Positions 43,218 through 54,835 of a stretch of 64,000 nucleotides of DNA are shown piece by piece. The translations under genes were made by a program, and so were the position numbers. Below the pieces are notes generated by a model, which was given only the letters and a program-made list of their open reading frames with translations, was not told the DNA's origin and ran no database searches. Within the stretch, counting starts at the first letter, position 1. Every line of letters starts with the position of its first letter. Origin of the DNA: Arthrobacter pascens (GTDB taxonomy: Bacteria; Actinomycetota; Actinomycetes; Actinomycetales; Micrococcaceae); assembly GCF_030815585.1 (NCBI RefSeq), contig NZ_JAUSWY010000001.1, forward strand, positions 868,001-932,000. Reading direction: 5' to 3'.

Positions 43218-43267
43218 GCTCGCATTTAACGTCGTTAAAACGCGGAATGGCGACGTTAAATGCGAGC
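43218..43267. repeat. 17-bp inverted repeat with AT-rich core
   Basis: GCTCGCATTTAACGTCG (43218-43234) is repeated exactly inverted at 43251-43267 around a 16-base loop. The core TTTAACGTCGTTAAA is itself nearly palindromic. It lies between convergent rplL and YbaK-like genes after a separate terminator, so it looks like a dispersed palindromic repeat or a protein-binding site. Confidence 0.8.
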
Positions 43268-43285
43268 TACTTAGGTGCCTATGCG

Positions 43286-43786
43286 TTACGCAAGCGGGTC
43301 GCTGATGTCCGCCACCACTGCGCCCAAAGCGGAGGCCAGCGCATCGGCGTCCACAAAGGCGCTGTAGCCATGCTCGCCCGCGCCCATGGAGATCCGGCGC
43401 CCCGTGATGGTCCGGTCCGCGTACACCGGCCACGCGGTGGTGCTTCCGAGCGGGGTGATGGTTCCGCGCTCATAGCCCGTTGCATCCAGGGCCACGTCGG
43501 CCGGCGGCAGCGACAGTTTGTTGACGCCCACCAGGTTCCTTAGCTTGGGCCAGGAGATCTGCCGGTCGCCGGGGATGAGGGCGAATAGGAAGCTTCCGTC
43601 TTTGTGCCTGACCACCAGCGACTTCACGATGTCCGCCGGAGTGATGCCCAGGATGCCCGCTGCCTCCTCAAGGCTGTTCGCGGCCAGGCGCTCCACGATC
43701 TGGATGTCCAGTCCGCGGGCTTTGGCGTCGGCCAGGAAACGCTCCCGGCCGACGCCGTCCGTTCCCCCTGCTGAAAGGGTCGCCAT
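43286..43786 (-). CDS. YbaK/ProX-type aminoacyl-tRNA deacylase
   Basis: A 166-residue protein of the YbaK/INS domain family, which hydrolyses mischarged tRNAs such as Cys-tRNA-Pro or Ala-tRNA-Pro. Landmarks are [40 protein letters not shown] and [15 protein letters not shown]. The catalytic-type lysine is in the IVKSLV strand. The ATG at 43786 overlaps the thiolase stop by one base (TGATG), so translation is coupled. Pairing with a thiolase has no obvious logic and may be simple co-transcription. Confidence 0.9.
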   Translation of the reverse strand: MATLSAGGTDGVGRERFLADAKARGLDIQIVERLAANSLEEAAGILGITPADIVKSLVVRHKDGSFLFALIPGDRQISWPKLRNLVGVNKLSLPPADVALDATGYERGTITPLGSTTAWPVYADRTITGRRISMGAGEHGYSAFVDADALASALGAVVADISDPLA

Positions 43787-44985
43787 CAGTCCCGGTACAG
43801 CAGCAGGGCCTCGCCCTGCCCGCCCCCGCCACACAGGGACACTGCGGCTTTGCCGCTGCCGCGACGTTTAAGTTCGTGGGCGGCGTGCAGCGCCAGCCGT
43901 GCCCCGGATGCGCCGATCGGGTGGCCCAGCGCAATAGCGCCGCCGTGGAGGTTGCACTGCTCCAAGGGGTAGTCCAGGTCCTTCAGGGACTGCACGGCAA
44001 CAGAACCAAAAGCCTCGTTGATCTCGATGAAGTCCAGGTCTGCCATGCTCCAGCCCGCCCGTCCCAGGGCGTTTTTGATGGCGTTTGAGGGTTGGGAGTG
44101 GAGGGAATTGTCCGGACCGGCAACCTGGCCCGGCTTGCCTACAACCGCCAGGAATTCCAGTCCGTTTTCCTCAGCGAACTTGCGGGTGGTCAGGACCAGT
44201 GCGGAGGCGCCGTCGGACAGGGGAGAGGAGTTCCCCGCCGTGATGGTTCCATCGCTGACAAAGGCGGCCCGGAGCCCGGCGAGTGATTCCACGGTGGTGT
44301 TCGGACGGACCCCTTCATCGGCGGAGACCACCACGGGGTCACCCTTGCGCTGCTTGACGCTGATGGGGGCGATCTCGTCGTCGAATATGCCGTTCTTGGC
44401 GGCCAGGGCCGCTCGCTGGTGCGAGTGTGCCGCCACGTTGTCCTGCGACGTCCGGTCAATTCCCAGGGTGAAGTTCTTGGTTTCAGTGGACAGCCCCATT
44501 GACTGGCCGTCGAAGGCGTCGGTGAGGCCGTCATGCGCAGCAACGTCAAGGGCCTGGATGGCGCCGTACGTCCAGCCCTGCCTGGAGCCGGGCAGCAGAT
44601 GGGGGGCCCGGGTCATGGATTCCTGGCCGCCGGCCACCACCACAGTGGCGTCGCCGCTGCGGATCATGCGTGCGGCATCGATAACCGCTGTCAGTCCGGA
44701 CAGGCACACCTTGTTGATCGTGACCGTGGGGACATTCCAGCCGATGCCGGCACCGATGGCGCTTTGACGGGCCGGGTTCTGGCCTGAGCCTGCCTGCAGC
44801 ACCTGGCCCATGATGACCGCGTCCACACGGTCAGCATCCAGGCCGGTCGCCGATATGGCGGCTTTGATGGCGTGGGCGCCAAGTTCGACGGCGGTGAAGC
44901 TCGCCAGTTGCCCGTTCAGGCGGCCCTGCGGAGTGCGCGCCGCTGCGAGGATGACAACGTCAGTGTCGTCTGCGGAGTTACCCAT
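43786..44985 (-). CDS. Acetyl-CoA C-acetyltransferase (thiolase)
   Basis: A 399-residue thiolase. Nucleophile Cys94 lies in INKVCLSGL, His355 in [12 protein letters not shown] and second Cys385 in [29 protein letters not shown] and [13 protein letters not shown] are further signatures. These support biosynthetic (acetoacetyl-CoA forming) thiolase, though degradative function is not excluded. GGAAGAG precedes the ATG. No other beta-oxidation or hydroxybutyrate gene is adjacent. It is first in a two-gene leftward unit with the YbaK-like gene. Confidence 0.95.
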   Translation of the reverse strand: MGNSADDTDVVILAAARTPQGRLNGQLASFTAVELGAHAIKAAISATGLDADRVDAVIMGQVLQAGSGQNPARQSAIGAGIGWNVPTVTINKVCLSGLTAVIDAARMIRSGDATVVVAGGQESMTRAPHLLPGSRQGWTYGAIQALDVAAHDGLTDAFDGQSMGLSTETKNFTLGIDRTSQDNVAAHSHQRAALAAKNGIFDDEIAPISVKQRKGDPVVVSADEGVRPNTTVESLAGLRAAFVSDGTITAGNSSPLSDGASALVLTTRKFAEENGLEFLAVVGKPGQVAGPDNSLHSQPSNAIKNALGRAGWSMADLDFIEINEAFGSVAVQSLKDLDYPLEQCNLHGGAIALGHPIGASGARLALHAAHELKRRGSGKAAVSLCGGGGQGEALLLYRD

Positions 44986-45225
44986 TGTTATCTCTTCCGA
45001 TCTGAAACGATGTAGGCCAAGGCTATCGTGAGGCTTATCACCTAACCATCCAAACGCTGAATCAGTACAGCGAATTCCGCGGATCGCGTCTCAATAATCA
45101 GGGCTTGCAGGGGAGAACTACCCATGCCCGAAACGTGCATGACGGCGGCGGCCTGCGTAGGGTGGACGGCGGACAGTTTCGGAGCGTGACTGGACTTTCA
45201 TAACGCAAAACAGGGGAGCAGTATC

Positions 45226-45699
45226 TTGAAGAAAATCCTTGCCGCGGCAGCCGTTGCCGGCCTCGCCGGGCTGACGGCCTGTGCCCCCTCCACTCCTGCG
45301 CCGGCCAGCACCACAGCATCCGCGACCCCAACATCATCCGCCGCCGGTACTCCCAAAGCGACGTCGTCGAAATCTTCCGGGACACCAGTGGCGGCTGGCG
45401 GGGTCAAGGAGGCCTGTGAGCTTTTCAATACGCTCTATGCCGGCTACAAGGCGGCGGTGCCTCAGAATGACCCCAACGCGTTCGAGGACATCTACCTGAA
45501 GTCCGAGGAGGCAAAGGACACGGCCCCACGTGACGTGGCCGGCCTGTTTGCGGCGCTGAGCCTCCTCGCCATCGACCACTCTGCGGCGGCTGAGTCCGGT
45601 GGCGGGCCGGAACAGGCATCCAAGGACGCGGTTCGCGACGCCGTCTTTGGCAACGCCGGCGGTGCCTGCACCGCGGAGGATGTCACCTTGCGGCTCTGA
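45226..45699 (+). CDS. Small secreted lipoprotein, unknown function
   Basis: A 157-residue lipoprotein. Translation from TTG (GGGGAG upstream) gives MKKILAAAAVAGLAGLTAC, a textbook signal with lipobox LTAC and lipidated Cys19. A Ser/Thr/Ala/Pro linker (about 22-55) leads to a ~100-residue globular part (KEACELFNTLYAGYKAAVPQ ... FGNAGGACTAEDVTLRL) with two cysteines that could form a disulfide. I do not recognise a family. It lies upstream of rpoB on the same strand with a 313-base gap. Confidence 0.85.
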   Translation: MKKILAAAAVAGLAGLTACAPSTPAPASTTASATPTSSAAGTPKATSSKSSGTPVAAGGVKEACELFNTLYAGYKAAVPQNDPNAFEDIYLKSEEAKDTAPRDVAGLFAALSLLAIDHSAAAESGGGPEQASKDAVRDAVFGNAGGACTAEDVTLRL

Positions 45700-46012
45700 T
45701 CCCGGTCTGCTGGCGGCACCCATCCGACGGCGAAAAATCAGTGCTTGCAATCAGGCGCGATGTGGGGTAGACACGCACTAGGTTTTGCCGTATCGTAGAT
45801 ATTTGCGTCTTCCCTGTTTACCTTCAGCCTTCATATAGCGGTGGGCTTTGCCTGGCAGCTGACCTTTAACGTGCCGTCAACAACGTCACACTATGGGCAG
45901 CGCGGGCCCCGGGTCATATAGCGGAACCGGATGGTAGCACTGCAGAGTCATTCTGCAGGGTGCACAGCGGGGGAGATCTGAAAACGCCTGAAGGTCTGTG
46001 GAAGGATCCCTC
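45700..46012 (+). promoter_or_regulatory. Upstream region of rpoB
   Basis: This 313-base gap should hold the rpoBC promoter(s). TCATATAGCGG occurs twice, at 45831 and 45914; each contains a TATAG that could act as a -10. Another candidate is TAGACA (45768-45773), 17 bases, TATCGT (45791-45796). A short stem CTGCAGA/TCTGCAG (45940-45958) lies nearer the gene. No small gene is supported. Confidence 0.4.
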
Positions 46013-49000
46013 TTGGTCGCCTCGAGCACCTCTAATAACGAAACCGCTAACACCGCCGACAGCACTGATGGTGCCACTCGCCGGCTCTCATTCGCAAAGA
46101 TTCACGAACCTCTTGACGTTCCGAATCTTCTTGCCCTGCAGACAGACAGCTTCGACTGGCTGGTCGGAAACGAACGCTGGCAGGCACGCGTAGCGAAAGC
46201 CGTCGAAGAAAACGATCTCAGCGTCGCCACCTCGTCCGGTCTTTCGGACATCTTCGAAGAGATCTCCCCGATCGAGGACTTCCAGGGCACCATGTCCCTG
46301 AGCTTCTCCGATCCCGAGTTCGCCGACCCGAAGTACACCATGGCCGAGTGCAAGGACCGGGACGCAACGTACTCGGCTCCGCTGTACGTCAAGGCCGAGT
46401 TCATGAACAACAACACGGGCGAAATCAAGCAGCAGACCGTGTTCATGGGCGACTTCCCGCTGATGACGGAGAAGGGCACATTCGTCGTCAACGGCACCGA
46501 ACGTGTCGTCGTCTCCCAGCTGGTCCGTTCACCGGGCGCGTACTTCGAGCGCACCGCCGACAAGACCAGTGACAAGGACATCTTCACTGCCAAGATCATC
46601 CCGTCCCGCGGTGCATGGTTCGAGCTCGAGATCGACAAGCGCGACCAGGTCGGCGTCCGCCTCGACCGCAAGCGCAAGCAGTCCGTCACGGTGCTGCTGA
46701 AGGCCCTTGGCTGGACCGAAGGCCAGATCCTCGAAGAGTTCGGCCAGTACGACTCCATGCGCGCAACGCTGGAGAAGGACGCCACCGAGACCCGCGAAGA
46801 CGCGTTGCTGGACATCTACCGGAAGCTGCGACCGGGCGAGCCGCCCACAGTCGAGGCTGCCCAGTCCCTGCTGGACAACCTGTACTTCAACTCCAAGCGC
46901 TACGATCTGGCCAAGGTTGGCCGTTACAAGATCAACCGCAAGCTCGGCATCGACCGCTCCCTTGGCGACAAGGAAGCTTCGGTCCTGCACGTTGAAGACA
47001 TCGTCGCCATGATCAAGTTCCTGGTTGCCCTGCACGCCGGCGAGAAGACCCTCACGGGCAAGCGCGACGGCCAGGACCACGAACTGCGTGTCGAGATCGA
47101 TGACATCGACCACTTCGGAAACCGCCGCATCCGCGCCGTCGGCGAGCTCATCGAGAACCAGGTCCGCACCGGCCTGTCCCGTATGGAGCGCGTTGTCCGC
47201 GAGCGTATGACCACCCAGGACGTCGAGGCCATCACGCCGCAGACCCTGATCAACATCCGCCCCGTGGTTGCAGCCATCAAGGAGTTCTTCGGAACGTCCC
47301 AGCTGTCACAGTTCATGGACCAGAACAACCCGCTCTCGGGTCTGACCCACAAGCGCCGCCTGTCGGCCCTTGGCCCGGGTGGTCTGTCCCGTGACCGTGC
47401 AGGCATGGAAGTCCGCGACGTTCACCCGTCCCACTACGGACGTATGTGCCCCATTGAAACCCCTGAAGGCCCGAACATCGGTCTGATCGGTTCGCTGGCG
47501 TCCTACGGCCGCATCAACCCGTTCGGCTTCATCGAGACGCCTTACCGCCTGGTGTCCGAGGGCGTTGTCTCCGATGAGGTCCAGTACCTGACGGCTGACG
47601 ACGAAGCAGAGGTCCTGATTGCTCAGGCCAACGCTCCGCTGGACCAGAACAAGAAGTTCGCCGAAGAGACCGTCCTTGTCCGCGCCCGTGGTGGTGGAGG
47701 CGAGCCCGTGCTGGTTCCCGCCGCCGACGTCGAGTTCATGGACGTTTCCCCGCGCCAGATGGTGTCCGTGGCTACCGCGCTGATCCCGTTCCTCGAGCAT
47801 GACGATGCAAACCGTGCACTTATGGGTGCCAACATGCAGCGCCAGGCCGTGCCGCTGGTCCGTTCCGAGGCGCCCTTCGTCGGTACCGGCATGGAGCGTG
47901 CTGCTGCAGTCGACGCCGGTGACGTTGTCATCGCGAAGAAGGCCGGTGTGGTCACCGAGGTCTCCGCTGAGCTGGTCATCATGCTCAACGACGACGGTAC
48001 GGAAACCAACTACCGCATCAACAAGTTCGCCCGTTCCAACCAGGGCAACTGCTACAACCACCGCGTACTGGTGAGCGAAGGCCAGCGCCTGGAGGTCGGC
48101 GGCATCATCGCCGACGGCCCGGCAACGGACCAGGGCGAGCTCGCCCTCGGTAAGAACCTCCTTGTGGCATTCATGTCATGGGAGGGCCACAACTTCGAGG
48201 ACGCCATCATCCTCTCGCAGCGCATTGTTGCCGAGGACGTCCTTTCCTCCATCCACATCGAGGAGCACGAGATCGATGCCCGCGACACCAAACTTGGTGC
48301 CGAGGAAATCACCCGTGACATCCCCAACGTGTCCGAGGAAGTCCTTGCGGGCCTGGACGAGCGTGGCATCATCCACATCGGTGCCGAGGTTGAAGCAGGC
48401 GACATCCTGGTCGGAAAGGTCACCCCGAAGGGTGAAACCGAACTGACCCCGGAAGAGCGCCTGCTGCGTGCCATCTTCGGTGAGAAGTCCCGCGAAGTGC
48501 GCGACACCTCGCTGAAGGTTCCGCACGGCGAGTCCGGCACCGTTATCGGTGTCCGCGTCTTCGACCGCGACAACGACGACGAACTGCCCCCGGGCGTTAA
48601 CCAGCTGGTCCGCGTGTACGTGGCCGCCAAGCGTAAGATCACCGACGGCGACAAGCTCGCCGGCCGCCACGGCAACAAGGGTGTCATCTCCAAGATCCTT
48701 CCGATCGAAGACATGCCCTTCCTTGCCGACGGTACCCCCGTTGATATTGTCCTGAACCCGCTGGGTGTCCCGGGCCGTATGAACGTCGGCCAGGTGCTCG
48801 AAACGCACCTCGGCTGGGTTGCCAAGACCGGTTGGAAGATCGAGGGCGAGCCCGAGTGGGTCAAGCAGCTGCCGAACCTGCCACGCGAGAGTGGCCAGAC
48901 CACTGTTGCAACGCCGGTGTTCGACGGCGCCCGTGAAGAGGAAATCACCGGGCTGCTGGACTCCACCAACGTGACCCGCGACGGCGACCGCCTGATCAAC

Positions 49001-49522
49001 TCCTCAGGCAAGACCCGCCTCTTCGACGGCCGCTCCGGCGAGCCGTTCCCGGATCCGATCTCGGTCGGCTACATGTACATCCTGAAGCTCCACCACCTGG
49101 TGGACGACAAGATCCATGCCCGCTCCACCGGCCCGTACTCCATGATCACGCAGCAGCCGCTGGGTGGTAAGGCACAGTTCGGTGGCCAGCGCTTCGGTGA
49201 AATGGAAGTGTGGGCGCTTGAGGCTTATGGCGCCGCGTACACGCTCCAGGAACTCCTCACGATCAAGTCGGATGATATCCACGGTCGTGTGAAGGTCTAC
49301 GAAGCCATCGTCAAGGGCGAGAACATCCCCGAGCCGGGCGTTCCTGAGTCCTTCAAGGTCTTGATCAAGGAAATGCAGTCGCTGTGCCTGAACGTGGAAG
49401 TGCTTTCCACGGACGGAACCACAATTGAAATGCGTGACTCTGATGACGCAGTCTTCACGGCTGCGGAAGAACTGGGCATCGATCTGTCTCGTGCAGAGCC
49501 AAGTTCCGTAGAAGAGGTTTAG
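46013..49522 (+). CDS. rpoB: RNA polymerase beta subunit
   Basis: A 1169-residue core subunit. The TTG at 46013 is preferred because GAAGGA lies six bases upstream; an in-frame GTG at 45998 would add five residues. The rifampicin region is wild type: [20 protein letters not shown] and [13 protein letters not shown] keep Asp516, His526 and Ser531 (E. coli numbering). C-terminal motifs [20 protein letters not shown] and [14 protein letters not shown] are intact. rpoC follows after a strong hairpin. Confidence 0.98.
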   Translation: MVASSTSNNETANTADSTDGATRRLSFAKIHEPLDVPNLLALQTDSFDWLVGNERWQARVAKAVEENDLSVATSSGLSDIFEEISPIEDFQGTMSLSFSDPEFADPKYTMAECKDRDATYSAPLYVKAEFMNNNTGEIKQQTVFMGDFPLMTEKGTFVVNGTERVVVSQLVRSPGAYFERTADKTSDKDIFTAKIIPSRGAWFELEIDKRDQVGVRLDRKRKQSVTVLLKALGWTEGQILEEFGQYDSMRATLEKDATETREDALLDIYRKLRPGEPPTVEAAQSLLDNLYFNSKRYDLAKVGRYKINRKLGIDRSLGDKEASVLHVEDIVAMIKFLVALHAGEKTLTGKRDGQDHELRVEIDDIDHFGNRRIRAVGELIENQVRTGLSRMERVVRERMTTQDVEAITPQTLINIRPVVAAIKEFFGTSQLSQFMDQNNPLSGLTHKRRLSALGPGGLSRDRAGMEVRDVHPSHYGRMCPIETPEGPNIGLIGSLASYGRINPFGFIETPYRLVSEGVVSDEVQYLTADDEAEVLIAQANAPLDQNKKFAEETVLVRARGGGGEPVLVPAADVEFMDVSPRQMVSVATALIPFLEHDDANRALMGANMQRQAVPLVRSEAPFVGTGMERAAAVDAGDVVIAKKAGVVTEVSAELVIMLNDDGTETNYRINKFARSNQGNCYNHRVLVSEGQRLEVGGIIADGPATDQGELALGKNLLVAFMSWEGHNFEDAIILSQRIVAEDVLSSIHIEEHEIDARDTKLGAEEITRDIPNVSEEVLAGLDERGIIHIGAEVEAGDILVGKVTPKGETELTPEERLLRAIFGEKSREVRDTSLKVPHGESGTVIGVRVFDRDNDDELPPGVNQLVRVYVAAKRKITDGDKLAGRHGNKGVISKILPIEDMPFLADGTPVDIVLNPLGVPGRMNVGQVLETHLGWVAKTGWKIEGEPEWVKQLPNLPRESGQTTVATPVFDGAREEEITGLLDSTNVTRDGDRLINSSGKTRLFDGRSGEPFPDPISVGYMYILKLHHLVDDKIHARSTGPYSMITQQPLGGKAQFGGQRFGEMEVWALEAYGAAYTLQELLTIKSDDIHGRVKVYEAIVKGENIPEPGVPESFKVLIKEMQSLCLNVEVLSTDGTTIEMRDSDDAVFTAAEELGIDLSRAEPSSVEEV

Positions 49523-49527
49523 CAGGT

Positions 49528-49567
49528 TGATGTCCGACGGCGGGTGACCACCCGCCGTCGGACGTCA
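49528..49567 (+). promoter_or_regulatory. 18-bp hairpin between rpoB and rpoC
   Basis: Bases 49528-49545 pair with 49550-49567 around GACC, with one T-G wobble and no T-tract. A stem this strong inside an essential co-transcribed pair suggests an RNA-processing, stability or partial-attenuation signal. Confidence 0.65.
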
Positions 49568-49628
49568 CCTCCCTCTTCCCGTAACCCAAGACTTCAGAAT
49601 TTAGAGAACAAGAGAGAACAGGGACCAT

Positions 49629-52600
49629 ATGTCCAGCGAATCCTCCTTCGGCCTCATGCAGATCGGCCTCGCCACCGCGGAAGACATCCGTGGTTGGTCT
49701 TACGGCGAGGTTAAGAAGCCGGAAACCATCAACTACCGCACGCTCAAGCCCGAGAAGGACGGCCTCTTCTGCGAGAAGATCTTTGGCCCGTCCCGCGACT
49801 GGGAATGCTACTGCGGCAAGTACAAGCGTGTGCGCTTCAAGGGCATCATCTGCGAGCGGTGTGGCGTTGAGGTCACCCGTGCAAAGGTCCGCCGTGAGCG
49901 CATGGGCCACATCGAGCTGGCCGCCCCGGTCACGCACATCTGGTACTTCAAGGGTGTTCCGTCCCGCCTGGGCTACCTCCTTGACCTGGCACCGAAGGAC
50001 CTCGAAAAGGTCATCTACTTCGCTGCCTACATGATCACCAGCGTCGACGCCGACAGCCGCCACGAGGAACTGCCCAACCTGCAGGTTGAGCACGACATCG
50101 AGAAGAAGCAGCTGATCGACAACCGTGACTCCGACATCGCCACGATCGCACGCGACCTCGAAAACGAGATCGCGCGCCTTGAGGGCGAAGGTGCCAAGGC
50201 TGCCGACAAGAAGAAGGCCCGCGACTCCGCGGACCGTCAGATGGCCAACGTGCGCAAGCGTGCCGACGCCGAGATCGAGCGCCTCGAGCAGGTCTGGGAC
50301 CGTTTCAAGAACCTCAAGGTCGCTGACCTCGAAGGTGACGAAGGACTGTACCGCGAGCTGCGCGACCGCTACGGCATGTACTTCGAAGGCTCCATGGGTG
50401 CCGAAGCAATCAAGAAGCGTCTTGAGAGCTTTGACATGCAGGCCGAGTCGGACCTGCTGCGCGACATCATCGCCAACGGCAAGGGACAGCGCAAGACCCG
50501 CGCCCTGAAGCGCCTCAAGGTGGTCAACGCATTCCTGACCACCAACAACAGCCCGCTCGGCATGGTGCTGGACGCCGTCCCGGTCATCCCGCCGGAACTG
50601 CGCCCGATGGTCCAGCTGGACGGTGGCCGCTTTGCGACCTCCGACCTCAACGACCTCTACCGCCGCGTGATCAACCGCAACAACCGCCTCAAGCGGCTGC
50701 TTGATCTTGGTGCTCCGGAGATCATCGTCAACAACGAGAAGCGCATGCTTCAGGAAGCTGTTGACAGCCTCTTCGACAACGGCCGCCGCGGCCGTCCGGT
50801 CACCGGACCGGGCAACCGTCCGCTGAAGTCCCTGAGCGACATGCTCAAGGGCAAGCAGGGCCGTTTCCGCCAGAACCTCCTCGGCAAGCGCGTTGACTAC
50901 TCCGGCCGTTCGGTCATCGTCGTCGGCCCGCAGCTGAAGCTGCACCAGTGTGGCCTGCCCAAGCAGATGGCGCTGGAGCTCTTCAAGCCGTTCGTGATGA
51001 AGCGCCTGGTTGACCTCAACCACGCGCAGAACATCAAGTCGGCCAAGCGTATGGTCGAGCGCTACCGTCCGCAGGTCTGGGACGTGCTCGAGGAAATCAT
51101 CACCGAACACCCGGTGCTGCTGAACCGTGCACCTACCCTGCACCGGCTCGGCATCCAGGCGTTCGAGCCGCAGCTTGTTGAAGGCAAGGCAATCCAGCTT
51201 CACCCGCTGGTTTGTGGCGCCTTCAATGCTGACTTCGACGGCGACCAGATGGCAGTCCACCTGCCGCTGAGCCCCGAGGCCCAGGCTGAGGCACGCATCC
51301 TGATGCTGTCCTCGAACAACATCCTGAAGCCGTCCGACGGCCGCCCGGTCACACTGCCTTCGCAGGACATGATCATCGGTCTCTACCACCTGACCACCAA
51401 GCGTGTCGGTTCAGCTGGCGAAGGCCGCGTCTTCGGTTCGGTGTCGGAAGCCATCATGGCCTACGATCTCCACGAGCTGCACCTGAACTCCAAGGTCAGG
51501 ATCCGGCTTGAAGGCTTTGTCCCTTACGCCGGCTGGGAGGCTCCGGAGGGCTGGGAGCCGGGTCAGACCGCGCTGGTTGAAACCTCGCTCGGCCAGGTTC
51601 TCTTCAACGAGACCCTGCCCGAGGACTACCCGTGGGTTGAGGACGTTGCGGACAAGGGCGAACTGTCCCGGATTGTCAACGACCTTGCCGAGCGTTACCC
51701 GAAGGTGGTTACTGCGGCAACGCTGGACAACCTGAAGGATGCCGGCTTCTACTGGGCAACCCGCTCAGGTGTCACCGTGGCCATCTCGGACATCGAGGTG
51801 CCCAAGGACAAGCCGGCAATCCTTGCCGGCTACGAGACCATGGCTGCCAAGATCCAGGGCCAGTACGACAAGGGCCTGATCGACGACGACGAGCGTCGCC
51901 AGGAACTGATCGAGATCTGGAACAAGGCAACCAATGAGATCGCCCAGGCGATGCGTGACAGCCTGTCGCCGATGAACACCATCAACCGCATGGTGTCCTC
52001 CGGTGCACGTGGTAACTGGATGCAGGTCCGCCAGATCGCGGGTATCCGTGGCCTGGTGGCCAACCCTAAGGGTGAGATCATCCCGCGTCCCATCAAGTCC
52101 TCCTACCGCGAGGGCCTTTCGGTGCTGGAATACTTCATCGCCACCCACGGTGCCCGTAAGGGTCTGGCTGACACCGCACTGCGTACCGCCAACTCGGGTT
52201 ACCTGACCCGTCGTCTGGTGGACGTGTCCCAGGACGTCATCGTCCGCGAAGAGGACTGCGGCACTGAGCGCGGACTGGTGACGCCCATTGCCGTCGCTGA
52301 CGCCAACGGTGAGCTTGCTCTGGACGAGAACGTCGAGAACAGCGCATACGCCCGTACGCTGGCTGTTGATGTTGTTGACTCCAAGGGCAACGTCCTTGCA
52401 GCCGGCGGCACCGACTGCGGCGACGTCGTGATCGCGGAGCTGTTCGCAGCCGGCATCACCGAGGTCAAGGTCCGCTCTGTACTCACGTGTGAGTCCAGCG
52501 TCGGCACCTGCGCCCTGTGCTACGGCCGTTCGCTGGCAACTGGCAAGACCGTGGACATCGGTGAGGCAGTGGGCATCATCGCCGCACAGTCCATCGGTGA

Positions 52601-53528
52601 GCCGGGCACCCAGCTGACCATGCGTACGTTCCACACCGGTGGTGCTGTTTCCGCCAGCGGCGGCGACGACATCACCCAGGGTCTGCCCCGTATCCAGGAG
52701 CTCTTCGAAGCCCGTACTCCGAAGGGTGTCGCACCGATTGCTGAAGCAGCCGGCCGCATCACCATTGAAGAGTCCGAGCGCCAGATGCGCCTGGTCATCA
52801 CTCCGGATGACGGATCCGAAGAGATTGCCTACCCGGTGCTGCGCCGTTCACGCCTCCTCATTGAGGATGGCGAGCACGTCACAGTGGGCCAGAAGCTCAT
52901 CAACGGTCCGGTGGATCCCAAGCAGGTTCTGCGCATCATGGGTCCCCGTGCCGCGCAGAAGTTCCTGGTGGACGAGGTCCAGGGCGTGTACCGCAGCCAG
53001 GGCATCGGTATCCACGACAAGCACGTCGAGGTTATCGTCCGCCAGATGCTGCGCCGCGTCACGGTCATCGAGTCCGGCGAATCGGATCTGCTGCCCGGTG
53101 AGCTCGCCGAGCGCAGCCGCTTCGAGGACGCCAACCGCCGTGTTGTGTCCGAGGGCAAGACTCCGGCTTCCGGACGTCCTGAGCTCATGGGCATCACCAA
53201 GGCCTCCCTGGCCACCGAGTCCTGGCTGTCCGCAGCTTCCTTCCAGGAGACCACCCGCGTCCTGACGCAGGCGGCCATGGAAGGCAAGAGCGATCCGCTG
53301 CTCGGCCTCAAGGAGAACGTCATCATCGGTAAGCTGATCCCGGCCGGCACGGGCCTCCCGCGCTACACCGAGGTCACCGTGGAGCCCACTGAGGAAGCGA
53401 AGGCCAACCTGTTTACCGGCCCCAGCGCTTTCAGTGACTTCTCGTACGACACGCTGGGCGGCGACGGAGCTCCTGAGTTCCACGCCATCCCGCTGGACGA
53501 CTACGATCTCGGCAACGATTTCCGCTAA
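49629..53528 (+). CDS. rpoC: RNA polymerase beta-prime subunit
   Basis: A 1299-residue core subunit. Two zinc sites are visible: CYCGKY...CERCGVEV near the N-terminus and [14 protein letters not shown] near residue 960. The catalytic magnesium loop [12 protein letters not shown] is present, as are the bridge-helix region ([19 protein letters not shown]) and trigger loop ([11 protein letters not shown] region, [19 protein letters not shown]). The coiled insertion near 160-215 is the usual actinobacterial form. A terminator follows at 53546. Confidence 0.98.
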   Translation: MSSESSFGLMQIGLATAEDIRGWSYGEVKKPETINYRTLKPEKDGLFCEKIFGPSRDWECYCGKYKRVRFKGIICERCGVEVTRAKVRRERMGHIELAAPVTHIWYFKGVPSRLGYLLDLAPKDLEKVIYFAAYMITSVDADSRHEELPNLQVEHDIEKKQLIDNRDSDIATIARDLENEIARLEGEGAKAADKKKARDSADRQMANVRKRADAEIERLEQVWDRFKNLKVADLEGDEGLYRELRDRYGMYFEGSMGAEAIKKRLESFDMQAESDLLRDIIANGKGQRKTRALKRLKVVNAFLTTNNSPLGMVLDAVPVIPPELRPMVQLDGGRFATSDLNDLYRRVINRNNRLKRLLDLGAPEIIVNNEKRMLQEAVDSLFDNGRRGRPVTGPGNRPLKSLSDMLKGKQGRFRQNLLGKRVDYSGRSVIVVGPQLKLHQCGLPKQMALELFKPFVMKRLVDLNHAQNIKSAKRMVERYRPQVWDVLEEIITEHPVLLNRAPTLHRLGIQAFEPQLVEGKAIQLHPLVCGAFNADFDGDQMAVHLPLSPEAQAEARILMLSSNNILKPSDGRPVTLPSQDMIIGLYHLTTKRVGSAGEGRVFGSVSEAIMAYDLHELHLNSKVRIRLEGFVPYAGWEAPEGWEPGQTALVETSLGQVLFNETLPEDYPWVEDVADKGELSRIVNDLAERYPKVVTAATLDNLKDAGFYWATRSGVTVAISDIEVPKDKPAILAGYETMAAKIQGQYDKGLIDDDERRQELIEIWNKATNEIAQAMRDSLSPMNTINRMVSSGARGNWMQVRQIAGIRGLVANPKGEIIPRPIKSSYREGLSVLEYFIATHGARKGLADTALRTANSGYLTRRLVDVSQDVIVREEDCGTERGLVTPIAVADANGELALDENVENSAYARTLAVDVVDSKGNVLAAGGTDCGDVVIAELFAAGITEVKVRSVLTCESSVGTCALCYGRSLATGKTVDIGEAVGIIAAQSIGEPGTQLTMRTFHTGGAVSASGGDDITQGLPRIQELFEARTPKGVAPIAEAAGRITIEESERQMRLVITPDDGSEEIAYPVLRRSRLLIEDGEHVTVGQKLINGPVDPKQVLRIMGPRAAQKFLVDEVQGVYRSQGIGIHDKHVEVIVRQMLRRVTVIESGESDLLPGELAERSRFEDANRRVVSEGKTPASGRPELMGITKASLATESWLSAASFQETTRVLTQAAMEGKSDPLLGLKENVIIGKLIPAGTGLPRYTEVTVEPTEEAKANLFTGPSAFSDFSYDTLGGDGAPEFHAIPLDDYDLGNDFR

Positions 53529-53545
53529 CCGGCACGCATGGCGTC

Positions 53546-53583
53546 AGGCCCCGTCTCCACTTCGGTGGGGGCGGGGCCTTTCC
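53546..53583 (+). terminator. Terminator after rpoC
   Basis: AGGCCCCGTCTCCAC (53546-53560) pairs with 53565-53579 with two wobbles around a TTCG tetraloop, followed by TTT. It should end the rpoBC transcript. Confidence 0.9.
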
Positions 53584-53919
53584 CGTCCCCGGGTTGGCCC
53601 CGATTAAGGTCTGGGAGCCGTCCATGTTAGAGTGGATACCAATTGTTATTGTGGCAGTGGATGAGTGCGCCGGTTCCAGCTGAGAGGCTGAACCAGAGCG
53701 ACGTTTCCGGTTTGCAGGGTTCTTGTGCAACGTATGCCACATTTTTGCATGCCTAGGGACCTTTGAAGACGCGAGTCAGGTCATTCCCTACGTATGTGAT
53801 CCGACTATTAAGGCTTCGCCTCAGCTGCTCTGGAGACTTCTTCAAAGCCCGGGCGGCGAGGCAACGCAACAGGAGAGTGGCCGGAAGCGGCCACTCCGGA
53901 TAAAACGGAGAACACGAGA
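53584..53919 (+). promoter_or_regulatory. Upstream region of rpsL with a hairpin
   Basis: No gene is supported in these 336 bases; the str-operon promoter must lie here but I see no confident -35/-10 pair. GAGTGGCCG (53875-53883) pairs with 53888-53896 around GAAG, 23 bases before the rpsL start. A bulged stem GGTTCCAGC/GCTGAACC lies at 53672-53694. Confidence 0.45.
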
Positions 53920-54294
53920 GTGCCTACGATTAACCAGCTGGTCCGCAAGGGCCGCACGCCTAAGGTCAAAAAGACCAAGGCCCCCGCACTTGCCGGCAGC
54001 CCCATGCGCCGCGGTGTCTGCACCCGCGTCTACACCACCACCCCGAAGAAGCCGAACTCGGCTCTCCGTAAGGTGGCACGTGTGCGCCTCAACGGTGGCG
54101 TTGAAGTCACCGCCTACATCCCCGGTGTAGGCCACAACCTGCAGGAGCACTCCATTGTGCTCGTTCGCGGCGGTCGCGTGAAGGACCTTCCGGGTGTCCG
54201 CTACAAGATCGTCCGTGGCGCCCTCGATACCCAGGGTGTCAAGAACCGTAAGCAGGCCCGCAGCCGCTACGGCGCAAAGATGGAGAAGAAGTAA
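53920..54294 (+). CDS. rpsL: 30S ribosomal protein S12
   Basis: A 124-residue decoding-centre protein. Start is GTG at 53920 with ACGGAG upstream, giving the invariant [20 protein letters not shown]. Lys43 ([14 protein letters not shown]) and Lys88 ([13 protein letters not shown]) are the wild-type residues associated with streptomycin sensitivity. rpsG starts two bases after the stop. Confidence 0.98.
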   Translation: MPTINQLVRKGRTPKVKKTKAPALAGSPMRRGVCTRVYTTTPKKPNSALRKVARVRLNGGVEVTAYIPGVGHNLQEHSIVLVRGGRVKDLPGVRYKIVRGALDTQGVKNRKQARSRYGAKMEKK

Positions 54295-54295
54295 T

Positions 54296-54766
54296 ATGCC
54301 TCGCAAGGGTCCGGCCCCCAAGCGGCCGCTCGTACTAGATCCCGTTTACGGCTCCCCGCTGGTCACCCAGCTGATCAACAAGGTGCTGGTTGACGGCAAG
54401 AAGTCCACCGCAGAGCGCATCGTTTACGGTGCCCTCGAAGGCGCACGCGCCAAGTCCGGCGGCGATCCCGTTGCTGCCCTCAAGAAGGCCATGGAGAACG
54501 TCAAGCCTTCCCTCGAGGTGCGCTCACGCCGCGTCGGTGGCGCAACCTACCAGGTTCCGGTTGAGGTCAAGCCGGGCCGCTCCACCGCACTCGCACTGCG
54601 CTGGCTGGTCGGCTACTCCAAGGCCCGCCGCGAAAAGACCATGACCGAGCGCCTCCAGAACGAAATCCTGGATGCCTCCAACGGTCTCGGTGCCGCTGTG
54701 AAGCGCCGCGAAGACACGCACAAGATGGCCGAGTCCAACAAGGCCTTCGCACACTACCGCTGGTAA
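54296..54766 (+). CDS. rpsG: 30S ribosomal protein S7
   Basis: A 156-residue primary 16S rRNA-binding protein of the small-subunit head and a known translational regulator of the str operon. The ATG at 54296 is one base after the rpsL stop and gives [20 protein letters not shown]; conserved [20 protein letters not shown] and the C-terminal [12 protein letters not shown] are present. A perfect hairpin follows before fusA. Confidence 0.98.
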   Translation: MPRKGPAPKRPLVLDPVYGSPLVTQLINKVLVDGKKSTAERIVYGALEGARAKSGGDPVAALKKAMENVKPSLEVRSRRVGGATYQVPVEVKPGRSTALALRWLVGYSKARREKTMTERLQNEILDASNGLGAAVKRREDTHKMAESNKAFAHYRW

Positions 54767-54777
54767 TACTTCCCGGA

Positions 54778-54805
54778 CGCCGCCGGCTCATACGAGCCGG
54801 CGGCG
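54778..54805 (+). promoter_or_regulatory. 12-bp hairpin between rpsG and fusA
   Basis: CGCCGCCGGCTC pairs perfectly with its complement around ATAC, 30 bases before the fusA start. Without a T-tract it may tune fusA expression relative to the ribosomal genes or mark an RNA-processing site. Confidence 0.6.
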
Positions 54806-54835
54806 AACGTGCAGTCCATCCGAAAGGGAGACACC

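Noticed and set aside
49455..51389. 644-codon open frame antisense to rpoC
   Set aside because: Lies fully under rpoC/rpoB and mirrors its codon pattern; the product is a low-complexity Leu/Val/Asp string.
53672..53694. Stretch with GCTGAGAGGCTGAACC suggestive of a TPP riboswitch
   Set aside because: Only one short TPP-like segment is present; the pyrophosphate-binding half and the other stems are missing, and rpsL is not a thiamine gene.
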